Origin: Azospirillum sp. TSO22-1
GTDB lineage: Bacteria; Pseudomonadota; Alphaproteobacteria; Azospirillales; Azospirillaceae
Assembly: GCF_003116015.1 (NCBI RefSeq)
Contig: NZ_LGQZ01000080.1
Location: forward strand, 1-64,000
Direction: 5' to 3'
DNA length: 64,000 nt
Part shown: positions 15,855-25,298 of the stretch, piece after piece
Numbering within the stretch: the first letter of the stretch is position 1
Layout of the letters: each line of letters opens with the position of its first letter
The notes under the pieces: model-generated
Told to the model about the DNA's origin: nothing
Seen by the model: the letters and a program-made list of their open reading frames with translations, nothing else
The model's database searches: none
Made by a program: the position numbers and the translations under genes

Positions 15855-17633
15855 TCACCGCGCCGCCAGCGGCCACACCACGGCGATGGCCGCGGTGCCC
15901 AGCACGACGATCAGCAGCGACAGCGGCGCCCCCAGCCGCGAGTAGTCGCGGAAGCGGTAGCCGCCCGGCCCCATCACCAGCGTGTTGCACTGGTGCCCGA
16001 TGGGGGTGAGGAAGTCGCAGCCCGCCCCCACCGCCACCGCCATCAGGAACGGGTCGGGGCGCAGCCCCAGGTGCCCGGCCAGGCTGGCGGCGATGGGGGC
16101 CATCACCAGCACGGTGGCGGCGTTGTTGAGGAACGGCGTGATCGCCATCGCCGCCACCAGCATCATGCCCAGCGCCCCCACCGGCGGCAGCCCCTGCGCC
16201 GCGTCGGACAGCCACCCCGCGATCAGGTCGGTGCCGCCGGTCGTGCGCAGCGCCTCGCTGACCGGGATCAGCGAGCCCAGCAGCACCAGGATCGGCCACT
16301 CGATGGCGTCGTAGGCCTCCTTCAGGCTCAGCACGCGGAACAGCGCCATGGCCACCGCCGCGCCGAAGAAGGCCGGCGCCACCGGCGCCGTGCCGGTCGC
16401 CACCAGCCCCACCGTCACCGTCAGGATCAGCACGGCCAAGCGCTGCTTCTGCGGCCGGCCCAGCGCCAGGTCGCGCTCGGCCAGCGGCAGGCAGCCCAGC
16501 GTGCCCAGCGTCTCCGGCACCTCCACCGCCCGCATCTGCAGGGCGACGAGGTCGCCGAACCGGAAGCGGATCCGGCGCAGCCGCTGGCGGATCGGCCGGC
16601 CGCGCCGACTCAGCGCCAGCAGGTTGACACCGTAGCGCTCGCGCAAGCAGACGTCCTCGACGGTCTGGCCGATCAGCATGGAGCGCTGGGAGACCACCGC
16701 CTCGACCAGCCGCAGTTCGTCGGCACTCTCCACGCCCTCCAGCTCGCGCTCGGCCACCAGCTCCAGCCCGGCGGTCCGCACGATGCGGGCGAGCGCCTGG
16801 GTGTCGCACTCCAGCACCAGGATGTCGTCGGCGTACAGCTCCCAATGGCCGGAGGGGACGTAGCGGCGATGGCCCTCGCGGATGATGGCGGCGACGGTCA
16901 CGTCGCCCTCGCCGGCCTCCTCCAGGTCGGCCACGGTGCGGCCGACGAAGGCGGATCCGGGCGGCAGCCGCACCTCGGCGGTGAAGTCGTCGATGGAGAA
17001 GGCCGCCTGCGACGCCGCCCCGCCCTTGTGCCCCGGCAGCAGCCGCCAGCCGAAGGCGAGGAACGCCAGCCCGGCCAGCGAGACGGTCAGGCCGACCGGC
17101 GTGAAGTCGAACATGCCGAACGGCTCGCCCAGGATCTCCGCGCGCATGCGCGAGACGATGATGTTCGGCGAGGTGCCGACCAGCGTCATCAGCCCGCCCA
17201 GCAGCGAGCCGAACGCCATCGGCATCAGCAGCCACGACAGCGGCGTGCCGGTGCGCTGCGCCATCTGCACCGCGATGGGCAGGAAGATCGCCAGCGCGCC
17301 GATGTTCTTGACGATGGCCGACAGCAGGGTCACCGCCCCGGTCAGGATCACCACCTGGGCCACGGTGGTCCGCATGTGCCGGGCGAGCGGCCGCATCGCC
17401 GCCTCCACCACGCCGGAGCGGCTGATGCCGGCGCTGACCACCAGCGCCGAGCCGACGATGACGACGATGTCGTCGGCAAAGCCGGTGAACGCCTCCTTGG
17501 CCGGCACGATGCCGGCGACCATGGCGGTCAGCAGCGCCAGCAGCCCGACGAGGTCGTAGCGCACCTTGTCCCAGATCAGCAGCACGATGACCGCGCCGAT
17601 GATCGCGAAGGCGAGGAGCATGGGGGTGTTCAT
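15855..17633 (-). CDS. SLC13/DASS family anion transporter with two TrkA-C domains
   Basis: A 592-aa protein. Two transporter halves of about five membrane helices each flank a cytoplasmic insert (about 210-390) containing two TrkA-C/RCK-C-like domains (VRLPPGSAFVGRTVADLEEA and EAVVSQRSMLIGQTVEDV). DASS signature elements are LVGTSPNIIVSRM in the first half and AITPFLNNAATVLVMAPIA in the second. Such SLC13 proteins with regulatory inserts carry sulfate, phosphate or dicarboxylates with Na+. The stop is followed 11 nt upstream in the operon sense by the AsmA gene, which may share a transcript. Confidence 0.85.
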   Translation of the reverse strand: MNTPMLLAFAIIGAVIVLLIWDKVRYDLVGLLALLTAMVAGIVPAKEAFTGFADDIVVIVGSALVVSAGISRSGVVEAAMRPLARHMRTTVAQVVILTGAVTLLSAIVKNIGALAIFLPIAVQMAQRTGTPLSWLLMPMAFGSLLGGLMTLVGTSPNIIVSRMRAEILGEPFGMFDFTPVGLTVSLAGLAFLAFGWRLLPGHKGGAASQAAFSIDDFTAEVRLPPGSAFVGRTVADLEEAGEGDVTVAAIIREGHRRYVPSGHWELYADDILVLECDTQALARIVRTAGLELVAERELEGVESADELRLVEAVVSQRSMLIGQTVEDVCLRERYGVNLLALSRRGRPIRQRLRRIRFRFGDLVALQMRAVEVPETLGTLGCLPLAERDLALGRPQKQRLAVLILTVTVGLVATGTAPVAPAFFGAAVAMALFRVLSLKEAYDAIEWPILVLLGSLIPVSEALRTTGGTDLIAGWLSDAAQGLPPVGALGMMLVAAMAITPFLNNAATVLVMAPIAASLAGHLGLRPDPFLMAVAVGAGCDFLTPIGHQCNTLVMGPGGYRFRDYSRLGAPLSLLIVVLGTAAIAVVWPLAAR

Positions 17634-17644
17634 GGACGCGCGGC

Positions 17645-19651
17645 CTACCGTCCGCTGCCCTGCGACTGCTTGTCTTTCCCACCCGAATTGCCGGCGCCGA
17701 CGCCGGACTTGCCGGACGGCGTCTTGGCGTCCTGGACCAGCTTCCCGCAATGCGGCTGCTCGCCGGTGCCGGTATCCACCAGCGCCAGCACGCTGGCCAG
17801 CGGCGTCAGCAGCACGCCCAGCGCCACCGCCGCCGCTCCGCGCGCCGCGCTCTCTGTGGGATCGACGCCGATGTCCGGATCGCCCAGCGTGCCGCGCACA
17901 TGGACCGGCACATGGGTGGCGAAGACCTGCGGCTTCTTGGACCGGCCGACGATGCGCAGGTCCAGCGCCTCGGTCTTCAGGTTGATGCCGCCGCCGCCGG
18001 TGACCAGCGTCTCCGGTGTGTCGAGCACCAGGGCGTTGGCGGTGGCCAGCCCGTTCTTCAGGTCCATGTCGACGACGAAGCAGTTGAACGGCAGCGGCTG
18101 GCTGCCCGACAGCGCCACGCCCAGCGTCTCCAGGATGTTGGTCTTCAGCCCCTTGACCGCGAGGCTGGAGATCCGTCCGCCGTCCACCGCCAGCCCCAGC
18201 TTGCCGTCGGCGCCGGCCAGGATGTCGGCCGGGCTCGGCCCTCTGCCGGCCAGTTCGATGCGGCCGGTCAGCGTGCCGCCCATGTCCCTGGCGAACTGCG
18301 TCTGGCGGAACAGCTCCGCCAGCTTGACCCGGCGGACCTCCAGGTTGGTCTTCAGCGCCGGCGTCTTGCGGTCGCGGCCGTCGAGCATCGCGATGCCCGC
18401 CACCTGCCCGCCGCCGATGCCAAGCTTCAGCGGCTCCATCGTCAGCCGGCCGTTGTCGAGCGCGATCCTGGCGTCCAGGTCCTCCAGCGCGGCGAACGGC
18501 GCCTCGACCCGGCCGCCGCGGAAATGCACGTCCATGTCGGCGGCGCGCAGCATCTCCAGACTGATCTCGGTGGCCGGCAGGATGCGGCCGGGCCCCTTGG
18601 TCGGGTAGTCCTCCCGCCCCCTCGGCGAGCCGCCGACGAAGCCGGCGAGATCGAGCGCCGCCAGCCGCTTCGAGGTCAGGTCGCCGGTGATGCGCGGCCG
18701 CTCGCCACCGAGATCGATTGCCACCTTGCCGTTCAGGTCGCTCTCCCCGACCTTCCCCTGCAGGCCGGAGAAGGTCCACACCTCGCCCTGGTGCCCCAGG
18801 TGGCCGGACAGGCTGTAGGGCCGCGTCTTCGGCACCGGCACGCCGAAGATCGGGAAGATCTCGGCCAGATCGTCGCCGCGCAGCTCGATGGAGAGGTCCT
18901 CGCCCTCCAGCTTGATCGGGTCCTTGACCGAGCCCTCGACCTTCCCCCGGGTCTTGCCGACCGCCGCCTCGATCAGCACCGGATAGGGCCGGCTGTCGTC
19001 GCGCAGGAAGCGCAGGCCGCCGCCCTTCACCAGCATGGTGAACCCCTTGCCGGCGAAGTCGCCCTTGCCGTCGAGCCTCACTTCCTGCTCGCCGTTGCCG
19101 CCGACGGCGGTGGCGATGGTGGTGTTGACGTCGATCCGCCGGCCGGGGTCGCGGTAGCGCACGCGGCCGCCGTCGATCTCCATGGCCTCGATGATCGGGA
19201 TCTCGTGGCGGCTGTCGGGTTTCACCGTCTCCTTGGCCGCGGCCTTGCGCGGATCGGGGGCGAAGGTCCAGTTGTTCTCGCCTTGCCGGTTCTTCTCCAT
19301 GTCGAGCTTGGGCTCGGTCAGCAGCAGCTTCGGCACCTCGATGTCGCCGCGCAGCAGCGGCCACGGCCGCACCTCGGCGTCGAGCACCTTCAGCTCGGCG
19401 AAGGTCTTTTCCGCCGCCCACTCGACGTTGGCGACGCGCAGCCCCTCGATATGGATCCGGATGGGGTCGCCGATCTTGACCGAGAAAGTGCCGTCGATGG
19501 CCACCTCGCGCCCCAGCGCCTTGGTCGCCTGCCGGGCGACGAAGCCGCGCGCGTCGTTCCAGTCGAACACCGCCAGCGCGATCCCCGCCCCCGCCGCGAC
19601 CAGGGCCACAAGCCCCAGCAAGCCGATGCCGATCCACTTCACCACGGCCAT
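17645..19651 (-). CDS. AsmA family protein
   Basis: A 668-aa protein with an N-terminal membrane anchor (residues 5-28, WIGIGLLGLVALVAAGAGIA) and a long periplasmic region. AsmA features are GREVAIDGTFSVKIGDPIRI near 50 and repeated beta-rich segments through to VRGTLGDPDIGVDP near 600, followed by a low-complexity Gly/Ser/Lys tail. AsmA-like proteins are bridge-type, beta-groove proteins linked to phospholipid transport and outer membrane homeostasis. ATG 19651 puts the anchor at the start. Confidence 0.87.
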   Translation of the reverse strand: MAVVKWIGIGLLGLVALVAAGAGIALAVFDWNDARGFVARQATKALGREVAIDGTFSVKIGDPIRIHIEGLRVANVEWAAEKTFAELKVLDAEVRPWPLLRGDIEVPKLLLTEPKLDMEKNRQGENNWTFAPDPRKAAAKETVKPDSRHEIPIIEAMEIDGGRVRYRDPGRRIDVNTTIATAVGGNGEQEVRLDGKGDFAGKGFTMLVKGGGLRFLRDDSRPYPVLIEAAVGKTRGKVEGSVKDPIKLEGEDLSIELRGDDLAEIFPIFGVPVPKTRPYSLSGHLGHQGEVWTFSGLQGKVGESDLNGKVAIDLGGERPRITGDLTSKRLAALDLAGFVGGSPRGREDYPTKGPGRILPATEISLEMLRAADMDVHFRGGRVEAPFAALEDLDARIALDNGRLTMEPLKLGIGGGQVAGIAMLDGRDRKTPALKTNLEVRRVKLAELFRQTQFARDMGGTLTGRIELAGRGPSPADILAGADGKLGLAVDGGRISSLAVKGLKTNILETLGVALSGSQPLPFNCFVVDMDLKNGLATANALVLDTPETLVTGGGGINLKTEALDLRIVGRSKKPQVFATHVPVHVRGTLGDPDIGVDPTESAARGAAAVALGVLLTPLASVLALVDTGTGEQPHCGKLVQDAKTPSGKSGVGAGNSGGKDKQSQGSGR

Positions 19652-19782
19652 CGCCGCACCCTCGCTCGCCGCTTCCCTTGGAGAGTCAACGGCAAGGGCG
19701 GCGGGGCGTGTCAGACTACCCCCAAAGGACGTAGAGTGACCGGCGGCGGTGACGCTGTTGCGGTGGCGAGGAGGTGCGCTCC

Positions 19783-20166
19783 ATGGCGAAGGGGTACGTC
19801 GGCTGGACTCTGGCGATGGCGGACCGCGCGGCACTGCTGGCGCGCTTTCCGCCCGCCTATGCCACCGTGATGGCCGAGCACGTCACGCACACCTTCCCCG
19901 CCGGCCCGGACGTCCCGTTGCCGGTGGCGACGGAGGGGCGCGTGGTCGGCGTCGCCGACGACGGCAAGGGCGTGCAGACGCTGGTGGTGGAGATCGGCGG
20001 CGGCACGGCGCGGCCGGACGGCTCGACCTTCCACGTCACATGGTCGCTCGGCCCCGGCCGCACGGCGCGGGAGTCCAACGACGTGATATCAGCGCGGGGC
20101 TGGACGCCGGTGGACCCGGCGCCGCTGCGGCTGGAGCCGCGCTACTTCCCACCGCAGCGTCAGTAG
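19783..20166 (+). CDS. hypothetical protein with two HxT motifs (possible 2H phosphoesterase-like)
   Basis: A 127-aa soluble protein. It has two H-V-T triads, H33-V-T35 (AEHVTHTF) and H84-V-T86 (TFHVTWSL), each followed by hydrophobics as in the two HxT/S motifs of the 2H phosphoesterase superfamily (tRNA ligase cyclic phosphodiesterase, LigT). The 49-residue gap between them is shorter than in LigT, so the assignment is tentative. GGAGG lies 8 nt before ATG 19783. Its last 7 nt overlap the end of the convergent hemerythrin gene. Confidence 0.6.
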   Translation: MAKGYVGWTLAMADRAALLARFPPAYATVMAEHVTHTFPAGPDVPLPVATEGRVVGVADDGKGVQTLVVEIGGGTARPDGSTFHVTWSLGPGRTARESNDVISARGWTPVDPAPLRLEPRYFPPQRQ

Positions 20167-20606
20167 CGTCGCCCGTTCGACCGCTCCCAGACCTGCTTGC
20201 TCTCCGGGTGCGGGTTCTCCAGGAACGGCACGTACTTGCGGTCCTCGCCCAGGATGTGGCTGACCAGCCAGTCGTTGAGCAGCGTGCGCAGCTTCTCCGC
20301 CTCCGGCACGCGGCCGTGCTCGACGTCGGACTTCAGCGCGAAGACCACGTCGTACATGCGGTCGTGCAGGTCCTTGTGCGCGCGCCAGTCCGGGTAGCCG
20401 GCGGCGCGCATCTGCTGCTCCTCCTCGCTGAAGTGGACCAGCACGAACTCCTCCAGCGTCGCCAGGACGTCCCGGATCTCGTCGTCCCTGCCGGATTGGC
20501 CGATCAGCGGGCCCAGCCGGTTCAGGCAGTCGATGATCATCCTGTGGTGACCGTCCAGCGTGTCCGATCCGACGGACATGCCCGCGGTCCATTCAACGAC
20601 CTGCAT
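20160..20606 (-). CDS. bacteriohemerythrin
   Basis: A 148-aa hemerythrin-fold protein. Likely iron ligands are H21, H58, E62, H77, H81, H117 and D122, all at standard spacing; H20 precedes H21, an unusual His pair. It has a C-terminal extension of about 20 polar residues absent from the hemerythrin at 2734. GAGGGA lies 5 nt before ATG 20606. It follows the histone-deacetylase-like gene by 7 nt and is probably cotranscribed with it. Confidence 0.9.
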   Translation of the reverse strand: MQVVEWTAGMSVGSDTLDGHHRMIIDCLNRLGPLIGQSGRDDEIRDVLATLEEFVLVHFSEEEQQMRAAGYPDWRAHKDLHDRMYDVVFALKSDVEHGRVPEAEKLRTLLNDWLVSHILGEDRKYVPFLENPHPESKQVWERSNGRRY

Positions 20607-20613
20607 TGTTCCC

Positions 20614-21549
20614 TCACGCATCCATCAGCGCCCGGACGTGCGACGCCACGCACGCCGCCAGCGCGCGCGTGTCATAGCCGCCTTCCAGAACCGACACCAG
20701 CCGCCGCTGGCAGCATTCCGCCGCGACATCGAGAAGCTGGCGCGTCACCCAGTCGAAATCCGCCACCTGCAGGCGCAGGTGCGCCATCGGGTCGGCGGCG
20801 TGGCCGTCGAACCCGGCCGAGACGATCACCAGCTCCGGCCGGAAGTCGCGCAGCTTCGGCAGGATGAGGTCGGCGTACGCCCAGCGGAAATCGTCCGACC
20901 CGGTCCCGGCCGGCAGCGGCACGTTGACCACCACGCAGCCGCCCTCCGGCCCGGTCTCGGCCATGGTGCCGGTGTAGGGGTAGGCGTCCTGCTGGTGGGT
21001 CGAGGCGTAGAAGGTCCCCGGCTCGGTCCACAGCACCTCCTGCGTGCCGTTGCCGTGGTGGACGTCGAAGTCGACCACCGCCACACGCTCCAGCCCGTGC
21101 ACCCGGCGCGCGTACAGCGCGCCGATGGCGGCGTTGGAGAACAGGCAGAAGCCCTCCACCGTCTCCCGCCCGGCGTGGTGCCCCGGCGGCCGCACGGCGC
21201 AGAAGGCGTTGCGGCTACGCCCGCCCAGCACCTCGTCGATGGCGGCGACGACGGCGCCCGCCGAGCGCAGCGCCGCCTCGCCCGAGCCCGGCGAGGCCAC
21301 CGTGTCGGAATCGAACTCGTGCCAGCCCTCGGCCGGGATCGCGCCCAGGACGCGGGCGACGTGCGCCGCGCTGTGGCCGAGGCGGAGCTGATCCTCGGTG
21401 GCGCGCGGCGCCTCGTCGCGCGACAGGTAGAAGAAGTCCTCGTGCTCCAGGATGCGGGTGATCGCCGTCAGGCGGTCGGCGCACTCCGGATGCAGGTCGC
21501 CGGTGTCGTGCTCGAGGCAGGCCGGATGGCTCAACAGCAGTGTGGTCAT
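20614..21549 (-). CDS. histone deacetylase family protein (acetylpolyamine amidohydrolase-like)
   Basis: A 311-aa class II HDAC-like zinc amidohydrolase. Visible motifs are HPECADRL, the catalytic His pair in RPPGHHAGRET, GFCLFSNAAI, the zinc-site DFDVHHGNGTQ and the active-site tail VSVLEGGYDTRAL, with SAGFDGHAADP supplying another zinc Asp. Bacterial members deacetylate acetylated polyamines, acetoin-related compounds or lysines. First of a two-gene unit with the hemerythrin. The link between the two is not obvious. Confidence 0.88.
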   Translation of the reverse strand: MTTLLLSHPACLEHDTGDLHPECADRLTAITRILEHEDFFYLSRDEAPRATEDQLRLGHSAAHVARVLGAIPAEGWHEFDSDTVASPGSGEAALRSAGAVVAAIDEVLGGRSRNAFCAVRPPGHHAGRETVEGFCLFSNAAIGALYARRVHGLERVAVVDFDVHHGNGTQEVLWTEPGTFYASTHQQDAYPYTGTMAETGPEGGCVVVNVPLPAGTGSDDFRWAYADLILPKLRDFRPELVIVSAGFDGHAADPMAHLRLQVADFDWVTRQLLDVAAECCQRRLVSVLEGGYDTRALAACVASHVRALMDA

Positions 21550-21653
21550 GTCCCCCCGGACGCGGTCGGTATTTTCCGTAACCACACCACGGACAACCCC
21601 TGCGCGTCATCCACCATTTGGAGATGCGCGTGCGGCGGGAGGTCGCGGCCGGG

Positions 21654-22571
21654 TCACTCCGCCGGGCCGAGGCCGGTCCCCGCCTCGGCGGCGCGGCCGC
21701 GCTTCAGGGTCTGCTCGCGGTGGAAGACGAACAGGCCGCTGGCGATGATCAGCGTGGCGCCGAGCGCCACCCGCAGGCTGGGCGCCGTGCTCCACACCAC
21801 GAGGTCGAGGACCACCGCCCAGACGATGGAGACGTACTGGAACGGCACCACCACGGCGGCCGGGCTGAGCTGCAGCGAGCGGTTCATCGCCGCATGCCCG
21901 CCCAGCGCCACCACGCCGAGCGCCCCCAGCAGCACGAAGTCCAGCAAGCCCGGCGGCGTCCACACCGCGGGCAGGGTCGCGGCGCCGACGAGGCCGGTGC
22001 CGAAGGTCTGGAAGCTGACCAGCGTCAGGTTGCCGTCGTCGCGCAGCAGGCGGGTGGTGATCATGCCCAGCGAGAAGATCGTCGCCCCGGCCAGCGCCGC
22101 CAGCGACGGCACCGGGTCGAACGCGCCGGTCGGGTTCAGCACCAGCACCACGCCGGCGAAGCCGACCAGCACCGCCGCCCAGCGCCGCCAGCCGACCCTC
22201 TCGCCGAGCAGCGGCACGGAGAGTGCCGTCACGATGAGCGGCGCCGCCATGTAGATGGTCATCACGTCGGCCAGCGGCAGCGAGCGCACCGACCAGTAGA
22301 ACAGCGCCACCTCGCCCGTCACGCAGGCGACGCGGACGAGGTGCAGCGGCAGGCGCCGCACCGCGAAGACGGCTTTCAGGCCGGCCCGTGCGATCATCGG
22401 GGCGAGCAGGACGGCGCCGAACAGGCTGCGGATCGCCAGCAGCATGCCGACCGCGTAGTCCGCCACCAGCCACTTGCCGAGCGCGTCGTTGACGGTGAAC
22501 AGCGACATGCCCAGCAGCATCATCAGGATGCCGGAGCGGGTGTCGACGGCGGAGGCGGTGGTGGCGGTCAT
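21654..22571 (-). CDS. DMT superfamily (EamA) transporter
   Basis: A 305-aa protein with ten predicted membrane helices in two EamA repeats: GILMMLLGMSLFTVNDALGK opens the first, and AALAGATIFSLGMITTRLL the second. EamA exporters move amino acids, nucleosides or other metabolites; the substrate is unknown. ATG 22571 is taken as the start; an in-frame TTG at 22595 adds eight residues. A perfect 31-bp inverted repeat lies just upstream. Confidence 0.85.
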   Translation of the reverse strand: MTATTASAVDTRSGILMMLLGMSLFTVNDALGKWLVADYAVGMLLAIRSLFGAVLLAPMIARAGLKAVFAVRRLPLHLVRVACVTGEVALFYWSVRSLPLADVMTIYMAAPLIVTALSVPLLGERVGWRRWAAVLVGFAGVVLVLNPTGAFDPVPSLAALAGATIFSLGMITTRLLRDDGNLTLVSFQTFGTGLVGAATLPAVWTPPGLLDFVLLGALGVVALGGHAAMNRSLQLSPAAVVVPFQYVSIVWAVVLDLVVWSTAPSLRVALGATLIIASGLFVFHREQTLKRGRAAEAGTGLGPAE

Positions 22572-22598
22572 GGGTACAGCACTGATTTCCAACAAAAA

Positions 22599-22685
22599 CC
22601 GTCATCCCCGCGAAGGCGGGGATCCATAATTTCCAAAGCGGCATGCCGTGGCAGTTATGGATCCCCGCCTTCGCGGGGATGACGG
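22599..22685. repeat. 31-bp perfect inverted repeat (CGTCATCCCCGCGAA family B)
   Basis: Arms at 22599-22629 and 22655-22685 begin CCGTCATCCCCGCGAAGGCG and are exact complements around a 25-nt spacer. Each arm also folds internally (CCCCGCGAAGGCGGGG). Relatives are at 56792-56819 and 59436-59517. This type of intergenic palindrome is widespread in proteobacteria. Confidence 0.8.
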
Positions 22686-22713
22686 ACAGGGGTAAGATGT
22701 GGGGGAGGATCGG

Positions 22714-23928
22714 CTAAATCACGCCCTTATCCCGCAACGCTGCGATGTCCCCGGCGCCGAGCCCGAGCTGCCCGCCCAGCACCTCCTCGGTATCAGCGCC
22801 CAGCATCGGCGGCGCGCGGTCGTGCGCCAGCGGGGTGGCGGAGTAGCGGATGGGGTTCGCCACGGTGGGCACGCTGCCCAGCACCGGGTGCGGCAGGTCC
22901 TGGCGCAGGCCGCGCGCCTGCACCTGCGGGTCCTCGAACACCGCCTGGAGGTCGTTGATCGGCCCGCACGGCACGCCCAGCGGCTCCAGCGCGTCGAGCC
23001 ATTCCCGCGTGGTGCGGGTCGGCATCACGTCGGTCAGGATCGCCACCATGTCGGCGCGGTGGGCGACGCGCGACGCGTTGTCGGCGAAGCGCGGGTCCTG
23101 CGCCAGCTCCGGCCGGCCGGCGGCGGTGCAGAACTTGGCGAACTGGCCGTTGTTGCCGATGGCGATGATGATGTGGCCATCGCGCGTCGGGAACGCCTGG
23201 TAGGGCACGATGTTCGGGTGCGCGTTGCCGAGGCGCTGCGGCGCCTTGCCCGACACCAGATAGTTCATTCCCTGGTTCGCCAGGATCGCCACCTGCACGT
23301 CGAGCAGCGCCATGTCGACCATCTGCCCCTCGCCCGTGCGGTCGCGGTGCGCCAGGGCGCCCATGATGCCGATGGTGGCGTAGAGGCCGGTGAAGACGTC
23401 GGTCACCGCGACGCCGACCTTGACCGGGCCGCCGCCCGGCTCGCCGTCGGGCAGGCCGGTGATGCTCATCAGCCCGCCGAGGCCCTGGATCATGAAGTCG
23501 TAGCCGGCGCGCGGCGCGTACGGCCCGGTCTGCCCGAAGCCGGTGACCGAGCAGTAGACCAGCCGCGGGTTGACCGCCTTCAGGCTGTCGTAGTCCAGCC
23601 CGTACTTCTTCAGCCCGCCAACCTTGAAGTTCTCGATCACCACGTCGGCTTCGGCGGCGAGACGGCGGACCAGCGCCTGCCCCTCCGGCCGTTCGAAGTC
23701 GATGGTGACCGAGCGCTTGCCGCGGTTGGTGGAGAGGAAGTAGGCGGCCTGCCTATCCTCCCCCTCCCCCGCCCAGGGCGGGCCCCAGGTGCGGGTGTCG
23801 TCGCCGGTGCCGGGCCGCTCCACCTTGACCACGTCGGCGCCGAGGTCGGCCAGCGTCTGCGCCGCCCAGGGGCCGGCCAGCACGCGGGAAAGTTCGAGCA
23901 CCTTGATGTGGGAGAGAGGCCCGGCCAT
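22714..23928 (-). CDS. class III (CaiB/BaiF) CoA transferase, probably succinyl-CoA:glutarate type
   Basis: A 404-aa family III CoA transferase. The N-terminus LSHIKVLELSRVLAGPWAAQ and the active-site region with Asp in QGQMVDMALLD-like sequence (GEGQMVDMALLDVQVAIL) fit the family, whose catalytic Asp forms the acyl-enzyme anhydride. It ends 7 nt upstream of, and is transcribed after, a glutaryl-CoA dehydrogenase gene, so glutarate activation with succinyl-CoA is the most economical role. The assignment to glutarate is from context; the family also uses carnitine, oxalate and others. Confidence 0.87.
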   Translation of the reverse strand: MAGPLSHIKVLELSRVLAGPWAAQTLADLGADVVKVERPGTGDDTRTWGPPWAGEGEDRQAAYFLSTNRGKRSVTIDFERPEGQALVRRLAAEADVVIENFKVGGLKKYGLDYDSLKAVNPRLVYCSVTGFGQTGPYAPRAGYDFMIQGLGGLMSITGLPDGEPGGGPVKVGVAVTDVFTGLYATIGIMGALAHRDRTGEGQMVDMALLDVQVAILANQGMNYLVSGKAPQRLGNAHPNIVPYQAFPTRDGHIIIAIGNNGQFAKFCTAAGRPELAQDPRFADNASRVAHRADMVAILTDVMPTRTTREWLDALEPLGVPCGPINDLQAVFEDPQVQARGLRQDLPHPVLGSVPTVANPIRYSATPLAHDRAPPMLGADTEEVLGGQLGLGAGDIAALRDKGVI

Positions 23929-23934
23929 GACGCG

Positions 23935-25140
23935 TCAGCCCGTGAACGCCTGGATGCCGGTGATCGCCCGGCCCAGGATCAGCGCGTGCACGTCGTGCGT
24001 GCCCTCGTAGGTGTTGACCGCCTCCAGGTTCATGGAGTGGCGGATGATGTGGAACTCGTCGGAAATGCCGTTGCCGCCGTGCATGTCGCGGGCAATCCGC
24101 GCGATGTCCAGCGCCTTGCCGCAGTTGTTGCGCTTGATCAGCGAGATCATCTCCGGCGCCGCCTTGCCTTCGTCCATCAGCCGGCCGACGCGCAGCGCCG
24201 CCTGCAGGCCGAGCGCGATCTCCGTCTCCATGTTGGCGAGCTTGAACTGCGGCAGCTGGTTGGCGGCGAGCGGCCGGCCGAACTGCTTGCGGTCCAGCGT
24301 GTACTGGCGCGCCTGCTGGAAGCAGAACTCCGCCGCCCCCATGGCGCCCCAGGCGATGCCGTAGCGTGCCCGGTTCAGGCAGCCGAACGGGCCGCTGAGG
24401 CCCTTGGCGTTGGGCAGCAGGGCGGTCTCCGGCACGTGCACCTCGTCCATGACGATCTCGCCGGTGATCGAGGCGCGCAGGGAGAACTTGCCCTCGATCT
24501 TCGGGGCCGACAGGCCCTTCATGCCCTTCTCCAGAACGAAGCCGCGGATGTCGCCGGCGTCGTCCTTCGCCCACACGACGAACACGTCGGCGATGGGGGA
24601 GTTGGTGATCCACATCTTCGAGCCGGTCAGCACGTAGCCGTCCGCCACCTTGCGAGCGCGGGTCTTCATGCCGGCGGGGTCGGAGCCGGCGTCCGGCTCG
24701 GTCAGGCCGAAGCAGCCGATCCACTCGCCGGTGGCGAGCTTCGGCAGGTACTTCATGCGCTGCTCTTCCGAGCCGTAGGCGTGGATCGGGTGCATGACCA
24801 GCGAGGACTGCACGCTCATCATCGAGCGGTAGCCGCTGTCGACGCGCTCCACCTCGCGGGCGATCAGGCCGTAGCAGACGTAGTTGACGTTCGAGCAGCC
24901 GTACTTCTCCGGCAGCGTGGCGCCGAGAAAGCCCAGCTCGCCCATCTCGGTGAAGATCGCCGGGTCGGTCTTCTCGTGCCGGTTGGCCTCCAGCACGCGC
25001 GGCATCAGCTTGTCCTGGCAGTAGGCGCGGGCGCTGTCGCGCACCATGCGCTCGTCCTCGGTGAGCTGGTCATCCAGCAGGAACGGGTCTTCCCAGTTGA
25101 ACACCGGACGCGTCTCAGCCTTCGCCACCGTTTCCTCCAT
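23935..25140 (-). CDS. gcdH: glutaryl-CoA dehydrogenase
   Basis: A 401-aa acyl-CoA dehydrogenase of the glutaryl-CoA type, with FGLTEPDAGSDPAGM and the C-terminal NTYEGTHDVHALILGRAITG; the Glu in YEGT is the catalytic base, and the Arg in an LTEPDAGSDP-following segment serves the distal carboxylate in this family. It oxidises and decarboxylates glutaryl-CoA to crotonyl-CoA in lysine, tryptophan and glutarate breakdown, passing electrons to ETF. First gene of a two-gene operon with the CoA transferase, divergent from a LysR gene. Confidence 0.93.
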   Translation of the reverse strand: MEETVAKAETRPVFNWEDPFLLDDQLTEDERMVRDSARAYCQDKLMPRVLEANRHEKTDPAIFTEMGELGFLGATLPEKYGCSNVNYVCYGLIAREVERVDSGYRSMMSVQSSLVMHPIHAYGSEEQRMKYLPKLATGEWIGCFGLTEPDAGSDPAGMKTRARKVADGYVLTGSKMWITNSPIADVFVVWAKDDAGDIRGFVLEKGMKGLSAPKIEGKFSLRASITGEIVMDEVHVPETALLPNAKGLSGPFGCLNRARYGIAWGAMGAAEFCFQQARQYTLDRKQFGRPLAANQLPQFKLANMETEIALGLQAALRVGRLMDEGKAAPEMISLIKRNNCGKALDIARIARDMHGGNGISDEFHIIRHSMNLEAVNTYEGTHDVHALILGRAITGIQAFTG

Positions 25141-25187
25141 CGTCAGGGCATTGACCGGACTGTGCGGAACGGGGCTTCATAGGTCCA

Positions 25188-25232
25188 ATACATTTATGCG
25201 GCGGTTTTGATATGCTGGGCATATAAATGTAT
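25188..25232. promoter_or_regulatory. AT-rich inverted repeat upstream of gcdH
   Basis: ATACATTTAT (25188-25197) and its exact complement ATAAATGTAT (25223-25232) bracket 25 nt. The ATAC...GTAT outer bases resemble LysR-type operator halves, and the site lies 48 nt upstream of the gcdH start, opposite a divergent LysR gene. It is a plausible operator or promoter element. Confidence 0.4.
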
Positions 25233-25298
25233 CTCTGTCCCTCCCCCTGCTCCGCAGGGGGAGGTTAGGAGGGGGCAGCGGCCTCTCGGGAGGGCAAA

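Noticed and set aside
15993..18608. Very long plus-strand frame opposite the DASS and AsmA genes
   Set aside because: High-GC antisense frame; composition dominated by Arg, Gln, His and Ala with no motif, while the opposite strand encodes two clear families.
22699..25182. 827-codon plus-strand frame over the CoA transferase and gcdH
   Set aside because: Antisense shadow caused by GC-rich codons; both minus-strand genes have complete active-site motifs.
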